Of a stretch of DNA of 64,000 bases, positions 9,055-18,586 are shown in pieces. A model generated the notes under the pieces. The model had not been told where the DNA came from. It ran no database searches and was given only the letters and a program-made list of their open reading frames with translations. Position 1 is the first letter of the stretch. Every line of letters starts with the position of its first letter. Source of the stretch: Alkalihalobacillus bogoriensis ATCC BAA-922 (GTDB lineage: Bacteria; Bacillota; Bacilli; Bacillales; Bacillaceae_F); assembly GCF_000621445.1 (NCBI RefSeq), contig NZ_KK211280.1, forward strand, positions 49,644-113,643, given 5' to 3'. A program made the translations under genes and the position numbers.

Positions 9055-9237
9055 TTATTTGTGTTTTAATTTCCATTTACGATTATGGTTACTCGTTTCA
9101 GGAAAAGTATCTCCGGCTTTTAATTTTACCGATTTAGGATTTTGCACTTCAGTTCCTGTTTCACCGATTTCAACATAAATCCCATTATTCGGAGCTTTCT
9201 GACCATGGTCAAACTGCCGATTTTGTCCCATATTCAA
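9055..9237 (-). CDS. yjzC: YjzC family small protein
   Basis: A 60-residue hydrophilic protein with the YjzC family pattern: GQNRQFDHGQKAPNNGIYVE, GETG, VKLKAGDTFPETSNHNRKW. Its function is unknown. In B. subtilis yjzC lies next to argF; here about 15.8 kb of other genes separate the two. AGGAGG precedes the start and a terminator follows, so it is probably monocistronic. Confidence 0.88.
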   Translation of the reverse strand: MNMGQNRQFDHGQKAPNNGIYVEIGETGTEVQNPKSVKLKAGDTFPETSNHNRKWKLKHK

Positions 9238-9279
9238 TCTCCTCCTTTTCTTTATTACTATGTCCTAAAGGAAGCTGAT

Positions 9280-10002
9280 TCATGAGAAAAATACAAGAAC
9301 CGCAACTAGAAAAAAGAGGCTATTGATGATCTCAATGATTCCAATCGTTATCGGCTTAAATTTTTGTTTAACAGGCATCAACCAATGTTTTATGAAACTG
9401 AAGGAAAATATGATGGCGATAGCAGGTAACCCTACAAGTAATGGACCGATAATCCAAAGCGAATGGTACACTCTAGCCAAGTGTAAAAAGGTTGAATTGC
9501 CTTTTTCTCGGATAAAAACTTTAACATGAAAAACACTTCCAACAAAAAAAACGATTGAAAGACCCGCTACAATAAAAGCTGTAAGTGGAACTTCTTGCAC
9601 CGCAATATACGAACACATTAACAAAAGGATCGAAAAAGCGACTATTGCTACTACATCATTTAAAAAAGCACGTTCTTGTTTTACTTTAGCAAACATGATA
9701 TTTAAGGTAAATAACGGGAACACTATAATGAAAAAAACAAACAGAAACGGGAACTTTATGACGACAGGAACTAAAAGTAGAATTCCAGTCACTGCATAAA
9801 CCAAAAACGCAGGTTGTGCTTCTTTTCTTCTTTTTGGTTTTCGAACAAACACTAAAAATGGGCTAGTGGCCATATACAAAAGCGTTATGCTTATAAAAAA
9901 TAATAAATGATATCCATTTGGCTGATATAAAAAGGTACCTAGTAATAAAGGAACAAACAACATTGCCCACGCTCCATGTTCTTTAGGAATAAACCAGTTC
10001 AT
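9280..10002 (-). CDS. ywiC: YwiC-like integral membrane protein
   Basis: A 240-residue very hydrophobic protein with about six to seven predicted helices. The family signature is the N-terminal WFIPKEHGAWAMLFVPLLLG; the basic loop FVRKPKRRKEAQPAFLVY is also typical. The function is unknown, but in B. subtilis ywiC lies in the fnr-nar region and is part of the anaerobic regulon. Here its predicted -10 TATAAT (10030-10025) lies exactly downstream of an FNR-type box centred at -41.5, so oxygen-limited induction is likely. It is divergent from the unknown gene at 10132. Confidence 0.88.
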   Translation of the reverse strand: MNWFIPKEHGAWAMLFVPLLLGTFLYQPNGYHLLFFISITLLYMATSPFLVFVRKPKRRKEAQPAFLVYAVTGILLLVPVVIKFPFLFVFFIIVFPLFTLNIMFAKVKQERAFLNDVVAIVAFSILLLMCSYIAVQEVPLTAFIVAGLSIVFFVGSVFHVKVFIREKGNSTFLHLARVYHSLWIIGPLLVGLPAIAIIFSFSFIKHWLMPVKQKFKPITIGIIEIINSLFFLVAVLVFFS

Positions 10003-10024
10003 TTTACTCCCCCTCTCTATCTTA

Positions 10025-10067
10025 ATTATACATCTTTCATTTTATCGTTGATGTGAGTCTTGTCACT
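10025..10067 (-). promoter_or_regulatory. FNR-dependent class II promoter of ywiC
   Basis: The box TGTGA-GTCTTG-TCACT (10052-10067) is centred at 10059.5. On the minus strand TATAAT occupies 10030-10025, putting the predicted start near 10018 and the box at -41.5. This is the classical position for FNR activation. No good -35 box is present, as expected. Confidence 0.75.
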
Positions 10068-10109
10068 GTGATATTCATCACTTCCATATGAAACTGTTTT
10101 TGTTATTGT
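10067..10109 (+). promoter_or_regulatory. FNR-dependent class II promoter of the gene at 10132
   Basis: The box TGTGA-TATTCA-TCACT (10067-10082) shares one base with the ywiC box. Its centre is 10074.5, and TATTGT at 10104-10109 fits a -10 hexamer with the box at -41.5. The predicted leader is only about 16 nt. Confidence 0.65.
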
Positions 10110-10131
10110 TAATGTGAAAGGAGTGTTTCTC

Positions 10132-10659
10132 ATGTTACAAGTATGTTTAACTTATAAAAATGAGCAACATGTTACTGCCCTACTTGCGCCTTTACTTCAA
10201 GTTGGCACACGTTTTCATAAAAAGCTTGGGAAGATTACAATTCAGCTTGAACAAAATCGCGAGAAAAATCAATTAATCGTTTATTTTCCTCCCAATGACT
10301 TTGATGCTCTTGAGCAAGTTCATCATTATATTCAAGAATTAATTCATACATGTGATGTCACTCAAATTAATGACGATAGCGCCCATGTTGGATTTTTAAA
10401 AAATGGAGATATCGCAACCATTACGCATCGTTTTCATGAATGGCAAACCTTTCTCTTAGAAGCGCAATACAGATCAATGGAAGGTCAAAAAATTGAAGTA
10501 TTTAACGGGCCTTTAAAGTTAGGGGAAGGGATTTTACTCTCTTATGTACTAGAATCTATTCAACCGTTTCTCGTTCAATCTGCAACTGTCATTACGACAT
10601 TCGGTGAAGAAGTATTTTCAGGAACTGATTTAAAATTAAAAGCTACGAGCCAATGGTAA
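10132..10659 (+). CDS. unknown protein under an FNR-type promoter
   Basis: A 175-residue soluble protein with no signal peptide, membrane helix or recognised motif. AAAGGAGTG lies six bases before the ATG at 10132; a GTG at 10114 is in frame but lacks a ribosome site. Sequence marks are QLIVYFPPNDFDALEQVHHYIQELI and a His-rich middle (ITHRFHEWQTFLLEAQYR). Position between ywiC and fnr, and a shared divergent FNR control region, suggest a role in anaerobic respiration or its maturation. That is inference only. The stop codon runs directly into repeat copy B. Confidence 0.72.
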   Translation: MLQVCLTYKNEQHVTALLAPLLQVGTRFHKKLGKITIQLEQNREKNQLIVYFPPNDFDALEQVHHYIQELIHTCDVTQINDDSAHVGFLKNGDIATITHRFHEWQTFLLEAQYRSMEGQKIEVFNGPLKLGEGILLSYVLESIQPFLVQSATVITTFGEEVFSGTDLKLKATSQW

Positions 10660-10841
10660 AATAAGAAAAACGCGGGAGCGTCTTTTCGTTTCAAGCGAAG
10701 TGCGGAGCCCTGCCCGCTTTTAACAGTGAACCCCAAGTGCTTTTCTTGGGGTGAAACGCGCAGGTGCGCAGCCTTCGCTCTTCTAGAATAATCAATCAAT
10801 ACTTCACTGCTAGACCAAAACTTTTATGCTTTCTTATCTAG
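10660..10841 (+). repeat. dispersed intergenic repeat, copy B
   Basis: Same element as at 8836, beginning immediately after the stop codon of the preceding plus-strand gene and ending before the convergent fnr. It carries an extra G in CGCGGGAGCG. The outer right arm has diverged (TTCTAGAATAATC in place of TTCTTGAAATAGC), weakening the outermost pairing. Confidence 0.85.
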
Positions 10842-10853
10842 AAAATAAAGACC

Positions 10854-10886
10854 AAAAAGCTTAAAGCTCTTTGGTCTCTTTTTTTC
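10854..10886 (-). terminator. terminator after fnr
   Basis: On the minus strand AAAGAGACCAAAGAGC is followed by GCTTTTTGGTCTTT, a stem just after the fnr stop codon. The T-tract is only moderate in that direction. Confidence 0.55.
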
Positions 10887-11597
10887 TTATATTGTACAAA
10901 TCTCAATTGGACAATCACCGCAGTGTAAATAATCTTTCAAGAACTTTAAATCCATTACGACGATAAAACCATTCTCCATCATCACGACGTTTTTCTTTTT
11001 TAGTTCATTTAACATTCGATTTACACTTTCCCTAGCGGTACCGATATAATTGGCTAAATCTTGATTTGTTAACTGCACATTAATTAATATCCCTTTTTCA
11101 TGCTCAATTCCATATGAATTACAAAAACGGATTAATGTAGAATAAAGCGCCCCTGACTTTCCACATAATAACAAATCTTTAAATTTTGCTTGTGTTGATT
11201 GTGTATGTCTCGCAAACCATTTCATAAAAGCGACTGCAATTTCACCGTTGACATAAAACAATTCTTCTAATCGATTTGTTTCAAACCTTACTAGCTCAGC
11301 ATCTTCTTGAACGGTCGCCGTTACACTAATACTCATTTCATTAAATAAGCCAACTTCACCAACTAATTCATCTTTTTGCTTAAGGTGGACTGATATTTCT
11401 TTCCCGTCTATCGTCATCTTGCTAAGACTAACCTTTCCAGAGCGAATAAGATAAACAAATTCTGGCTTATCACCTTCAGAAAATAACTTTGTTCCTTCCG
11501 TTACTACAGAAGATGTTCCAATCTCCAAAAGGATTTTTTGATTTTCGGGTGATAATTCAGTAAAGAACCGCTTAAACGGCAAAGCTTTATTTTCCAT
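10887..11597 (-). CDS. fnr: anaerobic regulator Fnr ([4Fe-4S] type)
   Basis: Crp/Fnr-family activator of 236 residues. It has an N-terminal cyclic-nucleotide-type beta barrel, a dimer helix and a C-terminal winged helix with LTNQDLANYIGTARESVNRMLNEL as the helix-turn-helix. The extreme C-terminus HCGDCPIEICTI carries Cys226, Cys229 and Cys234 (CX2CX4C). That is the arrangement by which Bacillus Fnr binds an oxygen-labile [4Fe-4S] cluster, unlike the N-terminal cysteines of E. coli FNR. The ATG at 11597 follows AGAGGTG; an upstream GTG (11630) is less likely. It is the probable activator at the TGTGA-N6-TCACA boxes nearby. Confidence 0.92.
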   Translation of the reverse strand: MENKALPFKRFFTELSPENQKILLEIGTSSVVTEGTKLFSEGDKPEFVYLIRSGKVSLSKMTIDGKEISVHLKQKDELVGEVGLFNEMSISVTATVQEDAELVRFETNRLEELFYVNGEIAVAFMKWFARHTQSTQAKFKDLLLCGKSGALYSTLIRFCNSYGIEHEKGILINVQLTNQDLANYIGTARESVNRMLNELKKKNVVMMENGFIVVMDLKFLKDYLHCGDCPIEICTI

Positions 11598-11612
11598 TAG
11601 AACACCTCTTTT

Positions 11613-11630
11613 GTGCAAAGCAGTTTGCAC
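11613..11630 (-). promoter_or_regulatory. perfect inverted repeat in the fnr leader
   Basis: GTGCAAA-CTGC-TTTGCAC (minus strand) lies just upstream of the fnr ribosome site. It may be an operator or an mRNA hairpin near the 5' end. It does not match the FNR box, so no regulator is proposed. Confidence 0.4.
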
Positions 11631-11698
11631 GAATCTGAATTCACTATATCACCCTTTATTATTTATTCATAGTGGAAATATATAAAAGTCAAAAAATG

Positions 11699-12253
11699 TT
11701 ACGATCTATAATTCCAAAGCTCTTTCCTTGAGGTTGTCACTGCTTTTGCACCTGCATCAATAGCACTGGTAATTTCTTGCTCTTCATAAATTAATCCCCC
11801 CGCAATAATATCAATTTTCGTATCCTCATTTACTTTTTTTATAAAGGTTGGTAACACCCCAGGTAAAATCTCAATAAAATCTGGTTGGATTTTTTTAGCT
11901 AGCTTATAACTCGTTTCGAGTGCAATCGTATCGAGTAGAAATAACCGTTGAATGGCCAATATGTTATTTTTTTTAGCCGTTTGTAACACTTCTCCTCTTG
12001 TCGAAATGAGTCCGGCTGGCTTTAAACATTGACACAAAAATTCCGCTGAATATTTATCGTTTTTTAGTCCTTGAATTAAGTCGGCATGCAATAGAAGCTT
12101 TTTCCCTTTACTTCTTGCATATTTCATAATCCCAGCTAATTGTGAAATATGAAGATCCAACATGACCATATATTCATACTCACTGTTTAACACCGTTTCA
12201 AAATCTTTCATTTGTTTAATGGCTGGAAGTACTTTTTGCCCGTTAAAGTCCAA
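11699..12253 (-). CDS. glpP: glycerol uptake operon antiterminator regulatory protein
   Basis: GlpP, activated by glycerol-3-phosphate, binds the leader RNA of glp genes and prevents termination. The TIM-barrel-like protein shows VLPAIKQMKDFE, MVMLDLHISQLAG, LLLHADLIQGLKNDKYSAEFL, GLISTRGEVL, FIEILPGVLP, IIAGGLI and AVTTSRKELW. A TTG start at 12253 is chosen: AAGGGGG lies seven bases upstream, and the resulting N-terminus aligns with B. subtilis GlpP. An ATG at 12298 is in frame but has no ribosome site. It has its own promoter and lies downstream of glpK, not upstream of glpF as in B. subtilis. Confidence 0.88.
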   Translation of the reverse strand: MDFNGQKVLPAIKQMKDFETVLNSEYEYMVMLDLHISQLAGIMKYARSKGKKLLLHADLIQGLKNDKYSAEFLCQCLKPAGLISTRGEVLQTAKKNNILAIQRLFLLDTIALETSYKLAKKIQPDFIEILPGVLPTFIKKVNEDTKIDIIAGGLIYEEQEITSAIDAGAKAVTTSRKELWNYRS

Positions 12254-12337
12254 AATTACGCCCCCTTCTTTTACTACGGTCTGTCTCTCTTTTACCATTT
12301 TCTATACAAGCGTTAAGTTGACCTCTTTATTTTTTTT

Positions 12338-12367
12338 ATTATACTGGGACGTTCCCTTCTTTTACAA
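12338..12367 (-). promoter_or_regulatory. sigma-A promoter of glpP
   Basis: On the minus strand TTGTAA (12367-12362), an 18-bp spacer and TATAAT (12343-12338). It lies between the glpK terminator and glpP, so glpP can be made without glycerol-dependent readthrough. Confidence 0.55.
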
Positions 12368-12375
12368 TGAAAAAA

Positions 12376-12422
12376 GACAACAACAAACTAACGAACATAA
12401 AATGTTCGCAGTTGTTGTTGTC
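12376..12422 (-). terminator. terminator after glpK
   Basis: A long stem (GACAACAACAA with TTGTTGTTGTC, extended by CGAACAT/ATGTTCG around an AAA loop), followed on the minus strand by TTTTTT. Confidence 0.85.
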
Positions 12423-12458
12423 CTCTCATCGACCTCGACGTTTCATTAACTTGTCATC

Positions 12459-14000
<1,542 letters not shown>

Positions 14001-14078
14001 CTAATAAACTAGACTTTTTTTCATTTTCGAATTATAATAATTCTAAATAAGATTCTCATTTTTTTGTAGTGTCTCTCT

Positions 14079-14906
14079 TTAGGATGCTACTTTTTTTGTT
14101 GTTTCCATACCTGGTGATTCTTTCGGTGCTATTGCTTTTGATGCAAACACCGCAATAGCAACTACACCTAAGAAAATATAAAATCCAGTCATTGATCCAC
14201 CTGTAAATAAAGAATGGTAAAACCTTGCTCCTAATATTCCCCCAATGACAGGACCTACAACAGGAATCCAAGCATATGACCAATCTGATGATCCTTTACC
14301 GGCAATCGGCAATAAGAAATGGGCAATTCGCGGTCCTAAGTCACGAGCAGGATTAATAGCATAGCCCGTTGTTCCTCCTAATGATAAACCAATTGCAACA
14401 ATTAAGAAACCAACGATAAGCGGGTTTAACCCTTCAGTAAATTGATTTGCTCCGATAAATAAAATTCCAAAGACTAAAACGGCTGTCCCTAAAATCTCAC
14501 TAATTAAGTTTGATGGTGTATGACGTATCGCAGGGGCTGTTGAAAAAACAGCAAGCTTTGCTCCTTGGTCCTCAGTTGCCCTCCAATGAGGGAGATAATA
14601 AAGATAGACGATAATAGCTCCTAGAAATGCTCCTAACATTTGCGCTGCAATGTAACCTGGAACTTGAGACCAAGCAAATTCACCGACTGATGCTAATCCT
14701 AGTGTAACAGCTGGATTTAAATGGGCACCACTTACTGCACCTACCGCATAAACCCCAAAGGCAACGGCAAACCCCCATCCCATCGCAATAACAATCCAAC
14801 CTGATGCTTCTGCTTTTGACTGTTTTAAAACAACGCCAGCTACGACACCCCCTCCAAAAATGATTAAAATCATTGTTCCAATGACTTCACCTAAATAAGC
14901 TGACAT
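14079..14906 (-). CDS. glpF: glycerol uptake facilitator (aquaglyceroporin)
   Basis: Membrane channel for glycerol diffusion, 275 residues with six helices and both NPA half-helix motifs: SGAHLNPAVTLG and GYAINPARDLGPR. The Arg after the second NPA and the Asp two residues later (NPARDLGPR) indicate a glycerol facilitator rather than a water-only channel. It is first of the glpF-glpK unit, with a 150-nt leader carrying a GlpP-type terminator and a cre site. Confidence 0.96.
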   Translation of the reverse strand: MSAYLGEVIGTMILIIFGGGVVAGVVLKQSKAEASGWIVIAMGWGFAVAFGVYAVGAVSGAHLNPAVTLGLASVGEFAWSQVPGYIAAQMLGAFLGAIIVYLYYLPHWRATEDQGAKLAVFSTAPAIRHTPSNLISEILGTAVLVFGILFIGANQFTEGLNPLIVGFLIVAIGLSLGGTTGYAINPARDLGPRIAHFLLPIAGKGSSDWSYAWIPVVGPVIGGILGARFYHSLFTGGSMTGFYIFLGVVAIAVFASKAIAPKESPGMETTKKVAS

Positions 14907-14939
14907 ATGTCATTCCCCCTTTAGAATTGAAGTTCATAA

Positions 14940-14954
14940 ATGAAAGCGTTTACA
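14940..14954. promoter_or_regulatory. cre site (CcpA) in the glpF leader
   Basis: ATGAAAGCGTTTACA matches the catabolite-responsive element consensus (TGWAARCGYTWNCW) and is nearly palindromic. It lies downstream of the predicted start point, which suggests CcpA-HPr acts as a roadblock when preferred sugars are present. Confidence 0.75.
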
Positions 14955-14966
14955 AGACATACGAAA

Positions 14967-15027
14967 AGAGACAGCTTTTGAATCAAGACATACGTTTAGT
15001 GTGGTCCTGATACAAAAAGCTGTCCCT
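14967..15027 (-). promoter_or_regulatory. GlpP-controlled leader terminator of glpF-glpK
   Basis: On the minus strand AGGGACAGCTTTTTG pairs with CAAAAGCTGTCTCT, followed by TTTTCG. It lies between the glpF promoter and start codon. Together with glpP nearby this is the expected glycerol-dependent antitermination target. Confidence 0.75.
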
Positions 15028-15063
15028 CAATGATCTCATCAGCTCATTTATAAACTTATCTAC

Positions 15064-15092
15064 ACTATACATAAATTGGACACAATTGTAAA
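15064..15092 (-). promoter_or_regulatory. sigma-A promoter of glpF-glpK
   Basis: On the minus strand TTTACA (15092-15087), a 17-bp spacer and TATAGT (15069-15064). The predicted start near 15057 leaves about 150 nt of leader. Confidence 0.65.
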
Positions 15093-15165
15093 TAGTTAAT
15101 TTATAATAGTCAAATAGAATCCTAAACGATTATTCGTAGACATATTTTCGTCAAATTTTTGTTTT

Positions 15166-15363
15166 TTAATTTGAATGATATTCATGTTTTCGCCATATAA
15201 AAAACGCAACTAATGCACAGATGACAGAAATAACTGCCACTGTTGAATACACATAGATTTTCTCATATTCTAGTCCTAGATATGCTTCAATTGTCCATTG
15301 TAACATCACAACATTTACAGCAATTGTTATAAAAATAACAGCCCAACATATTTTTTTAGCCAT
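15166..15363 (-). CDS. small two-helix membrane protein of the molybdoenzyme operon
   Basis: The preferred start (15363) overlaps the Rieske stop codon by eight bases (ATGGCTAA), giving a 65-residue product with two membrane helices (about 3-24 and 32-54) and a polar end RKHEYHSN. An upstream in-frame start would give 83 residues, but the overlap and an upstream GGAAGG favour translational coupling. The family is not recognised. As the last gene of the operon it may be an anchor or assembly subunit for the Rieske protein or the cytochrome; this is inference. Confidence 0.7.
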   Translation of the reverse strand: MAKKICWAVIFITIAVNVVMLQWTIEAYLGLEYEKIYVYSTVAVISVICALVAFFIWRKHEYHSN

Positions 15364-15886
15364 GGCGAATTTTCCTTCCAACGGCATACACAACCCCATT
15401 ATCAACTTCAAGTTCAATTAATGGCAATTCTCGTTGTGGTGGTCCTTCAACAGGATGGCCGTTACCTAAATCAAAATATCCTTTATGACATGGACAAACG
15501 AGTGTCTCTCCTTCTGCTTCATAAAAAACCGGACACATCAAATGTGTACATGCACTATTATAAGCTTTCCATTCTCCTGATTTCGTATGAATTAATAAAG
15601 CAGCATCATGCTCGGTAGGATAGTTAAATGTAATTGAATTTCCTTTTGGGATTTCATCCACTTTTGCAATTGCGAAACGCTCAGGTTCTTCTTCCTCTAT
15701 GCCTAACATTGCTCTGACAGAAAAGGGGACAGTGGCTAACCCTAACGCAACGGACACACCAACAGCCGACTTTAAAAAGGCACGACGATTATACTTTAAA
15801 TCATCATCACGATTTAAATTATCAACAAGGTGGATCATATCGTCTTGTGTATCTTTTTGATTCCGTCCTGTTTTTTTATTTGTCAT
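15356..15886 (-). CDS. Tat-exported Rieske [2Fe-2S] protein
   Basis: A 176-residue Rieske protein. Residues 33-50 form a twin-arginine signal (NRRAFLK then a hydrophobic stretch) that probably stays as an uncleaved anchor, placing the cluster outside the cytoplasm. Cluster ligands are Cys113 and His115 in ACTHLMCP and Cys131 and His134 in CPCHKG; Cys118 and Cys133 can form the usual disulfide. Such proteins accept electrons from quinol in bc-type complexes. Here there is no cytochrome b6 or bc neighbour; instead it follows a ferredoxin and a molybdoenzyme gene. GGAGGG precedes the ATG. Confidence 0.92.
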   Translation of the reverse strand: MTNKKTGRNQKDTQDDMIHLVDNLNRDDDLKYNRRAFLKSAVGVSVALGLATVPFSVRAMLGIEEEEPERFAIAKVDEIPKGNSITFNYPTEHDAALLIHTKSGEWKAYNSACTHLMCPVFYEAEGETLVCPCHKGYFDLGNGHPVEGPPQRELPLIELEVDNGVVYAVGRKIRHG

Positions 15887-15901
15887 TGCTCTTCCCTCCT
15901 T

Positions 15902-16444
15902 TTAGTCCGAGTACACTCCAAAAAACTCAGGTACATATTTCCATTTATCTTGCTCTGTCGGTTTTTTTCCTTCTATTAAATTCAACTGTGTTCTTCTACG
16001 TCGCAATGCTTGCATTTCATCAAAGTCAATAAATCGAATCGCATCACTTGGACAAACAGAAGCACACATTGGTGAAATATCATGTTTTGTACGGTCATAA
16101 CACATATCACATTTGTACATTTTATTTTCTTCAAAATCAAATTTCGGTATTCCGAATGGACAACCAAATGTACAATTTCTACAACCGATACACTTTTCTT
16201 CCATAGCTGAAAGTACAACACCTTCTTCTGTTATTTGAATTGCATTGGCAGGACATACTCTTGCACATGCAGGGTCTTTACATTGCATACATAACATCGG
16301 AAAGGTTTGTCGACTTTCCATGAAATCGACATACTCTACATAGTTTCTTTCTTTTGCATCATGCCCCCCACACTCTCGACAAGCCGCTTGGCATGAACGA
16401 CATCCTATACAACGTTCAAACTCTAAATACATCACTTTTTTCAT
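15902..16444 (-). CDS. four-cluster [4Fe-4S] ferredoxin-type electron transfer subunit
   Basis: DmsB/HybA/NrfC-like electron-transfer subunit of 180 residues from the ATG at 16444 (AGGAGGGA upstream; a GTG at 16453 is too close to the ribosome site). Four cysteine groups are visible: CIGCRSCQAAC, CMQCKDPACARVC, CIGCRNCTFGC and CDMC...CASVC. They supply sixteen ligands for four [4Fe-4S] clusters. There is no signal peptide, so it is cytoplasmic. It should pass electrons between the membrane subunit and the molybdoenzyme encoded immediately upstream (10 to 19 bp gap). Confidence 0.93.
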   Translation of the reverse strand: MKKVMYLEFERCIGCRSCQAACRECGGHDAKERNYVEYVDFMESRQTFPMLCMQCKDPACARVCPANAIQITEEGVVLSAMEEKCIGCRNCTFGCPFGIPKFDFEENKMYKCDMCYDRTKHDISPMCASVCPSDAIRFIDFDEMQALRRRRTQLNLIEGKKPTEQDKWKYVPEFFGVYSD

Positions 16445-16462
16445 ATTATCCACTCCCTCCTA

Positions 16463-18586
16463 TTATGCTTTTTCCATTTTCACTGCACACACTTTAAATT
16501 CTGGCATTCTTGAAACCGGATCAAGTGCCGCATTTGTAAGTTGGTTTATCGCTAACTCTTTTCCCCAATGATAGGGAACAAAGACCGTATCTTTTCGAAT
16601 TGCTTTTGTTAAACGTACCTCTAAAATCATGTCTGAACGTTTCGTCGTCAATTTTACTTTTTGACCGTTTGTTAGCCCGTACTGACTTGCAAGTTCTGGG
16701 TGTAATTCCGCATAAGGAACTGGACATTGTTCCATTAAAAATTTTGTTCTTCTCGTTTGTGAACCAGAAAGATAATGGAATACAACCCGTCCTGTCGTTA
16801 AATAAAGTGGATAGTCTGTTGTCGGAGTTTCATCAGATGGACGATACTGAACAACAGGTAAATTCGCTTTGCCATCTTCTGTCCCAAACTTGTCTTTAAA
16901 CATTGTTGGTGTTCCTGGATGGTCCTCTGAAGGACAAGGCCAAAATACACCATCTTCTTTATCAATTCGTTCATACGTAATTCCGTAATAGTCTGCTTTT
17001 CCCCCTTTGGAGGCTAATCGGAATTCGTCAAAAATTTCTCTTGGGTTATCGTAAGGAAATAAATGTCCTTTACCCATTCGTTTTGCTATCAACTGCATAA
17101 TTTCCCAGTCTGGTTTAGATTCTCCAACTGGATCTTTCACTTTCCGAATTCGAATGACACGACCTTCTAAATTTGTTGTTGTTCCTTCATCTTCGGCCCA
17201 TGACGTTGCTGGTAATACGACATCAGCAAACTCCGCTGTTTCGGATAAGAAAAAGTCACTCACAACCATAAAATCCAATTTATTAAAGCCATTCCATATA
17301 TGAGTTAAATTCGGAGCAGATACAGCTGGATTACTACAAATGACATGCATTGCTCGAATTTCACCTTTTTCTATTTCATCGAACATCTCATAAGCCGAAA
17401 CACCTGCTTGTGGCATTTCTTTTGGGTCAATCCCCCACACACTTGACACATATTCTACTGCTTTCGGATCGGCAATTTTACGATATCCCGGAAGAGCATC
17501 TGCCTTTTGCCCATGCTCTCTTCCACCTTGCCCATTTCCTTGCCCGGTAAATGTTGCTACTCCTGAAGCAAATTTTCCAATTTGTCCACGTAATAAGGCC
17601 ATAGACGTATATAAAGTAACATTATCAACACCTTTTGATTGTTGTTCAATTCCTCTAGCAAACATGACGACAGAACGTGGAGACCGACCATAAATATGAG
17701 CTGCTTTTTCTATTTTTTCAATATCGACACCGGTGACCTCAGCTGTATATTTTGCTGTGAACGGTTCAACCGATGCTTTTAACTCTTCAAAATTGTTACA
17801 GCGTGCTGATACATATGTTTCATCCACATAGCCGTGTTCGATGAGAAGATGTAACATTCCACTCGCTAGCGTATCATCTGTTCCAGGGCGAATATCTAAG
17901 TGAACATCGGCAATTCTTGCTGTTGGTGTTTCTCTAGGGTCAACAACAATCATTTTTGCCCCTTTATCTCTTGCTTTCCATAACCATTGAATGCTTGTTG
18001 GATGACATTCAGCTGTATTTGAACCTGCCATAAAGAAGCAATCGGTATGCTCTAATTCCGGCCAAGGTAATGTTGAGCCACGGTCTGTTCCTAATGTTTT
18101 CATAAATCCACCAGCCGCTGAACTCATACAAAAACGACCATTATAATCAATAAACCGTGTACCTAATACGGCTCTTGCATATTTACCAACTAAATAACAT
18201 TTTTCATTTGTCATCGATACGCCACCAAAAACTGACACAGCATTTTTTCCGTATTCATTTTGAATCCGTTTAAAGTTAGACTCGATTAAATCAAGTGCTT
18301 CTTCCCACGACGCTTTTACAAATTGACCATTTTTCTTAATTAATGGTGTTTTGATTCTTTCTTCGTGATCAACTGTTTGATAGGCGGTTACCCCTTTGGG
18401 ACACATTTTCCCTAAAGTTACTGGCCAATCATAGCGCGGCTCTACTCCGACAACATTACCCGTTTTTTCATTCACCCGAATATGCATGCCACATTGCATC
18501 CCACAATAACAACAATGAGTTGTGATGAGCTTTTCACCTTTATGATGAAGGTTTTTTACTCCTTCTTTTACAAGAAATTCTGTCAT
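16463..18586 (-). CDS. molybdopterin oxidoreductase, NasC/NapA-like catalytic subunit
   Basis: A 707-residue DMSO-reductase-family enzyme using Mo-bis(MGD). An N-terminal [4Fe-4S] site is formed by Cys25 (or 26), Cys28, Cys32 and Cys62. Cys153 in NGRFCMSSAAGG is the expected Mo ligand, as in Nas/Nap nitrate reductases. Blocks such as ARGIEQQ, TGQGNGQGGREHGQKAD, GVSAYEM, CSNPAVSAPN and LTTGRV are strikingly close to B. subtilis NasC as remembered. No Tat signal is present, so it is cytoplasmic. The start overlaps the stop of the upstream membrane gene (ATGA). Nitrate is the most likely substrate, but another oxyanion cannot be excluded. Confidence 0.92.
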   Translation of the reverse strand: MTEFLVKEGVKNLHHKGEKLITTHCCYCGMQCGMHIRVNEKTGNVVGVEPRYDWPVTLGKMCPKGVTAYQTVDHEERIKTPLIKKNGQFVKASWEEALDLIESNFKRIQNEYGKNAVSVFGGVSMTNEKCYLVGKYARAVLGTRFIDYNGRFCMSSAAGGFMKTLGTDRGSTLPWPELEHTDCFFMAGSNTAECHPTSIQWLWKARDKGAKMIVVDPRETPTARIADVHLDIRPGTDDTLASGMLHLLIEHGYVDETYVSARCNNFEELKASVEPFTAKYTAEVTGVDIEKIEKAAHIYGRSPRSVVMFARGIEQQSKGVDNVTLYTSMALLRGQIGKFASGVATFTGQGNGQGGREHGQKADALPGYRKIADPKAVEYVSSVWGIDPKEMPQAGVSAYEMFDEIEKGEIRAMHVICSNPAVSAPNLTHIWNGFNKLDFMVVSDFFLSETAEFADVVLPATSWAEDEGTTTNLEGRVIRIRKVKDPVGESKPDWEIMQLIAKRMGKGHLFPYDNPREIFDEFRLASKGGKADYYGITYERIDKEDGVFWPCPSEDHPGTPTMFKDKFGTEDGKANLPVVQYRPSDETPTTDYPLYLTTGRVVFHYLSGSQTRRTKFLMEQCPVPYAELHPELASQYGLTNGQKVKLTTKRSDMILEVRLTKAIRKDTVFVPYHWGKELAINQLTNAALDPVSRMPEFKVCAVKMEKA

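Noticed and set aside
10575..10799. Minus-strand open frame inside repeat copy B, with a similar frame in copy D (63401-63631).
   Set aside because: The similarity is due to the repeat DNA. Copies A and C carry single-base indels that break the frame, and B has its own extra base elsewhere, so there is no coding constraint. No ribosome site precedes the frames.
12318..12345. Plus-strand promoter-like TTGACC-16-TATACT in the glpP-glpK gap.
   Set aside because: No plus-strand gene follows; it would only transcribe antisense to glpK. It overlaps the minus-strand glpP promoter, whose AT-rich sequence explains it.
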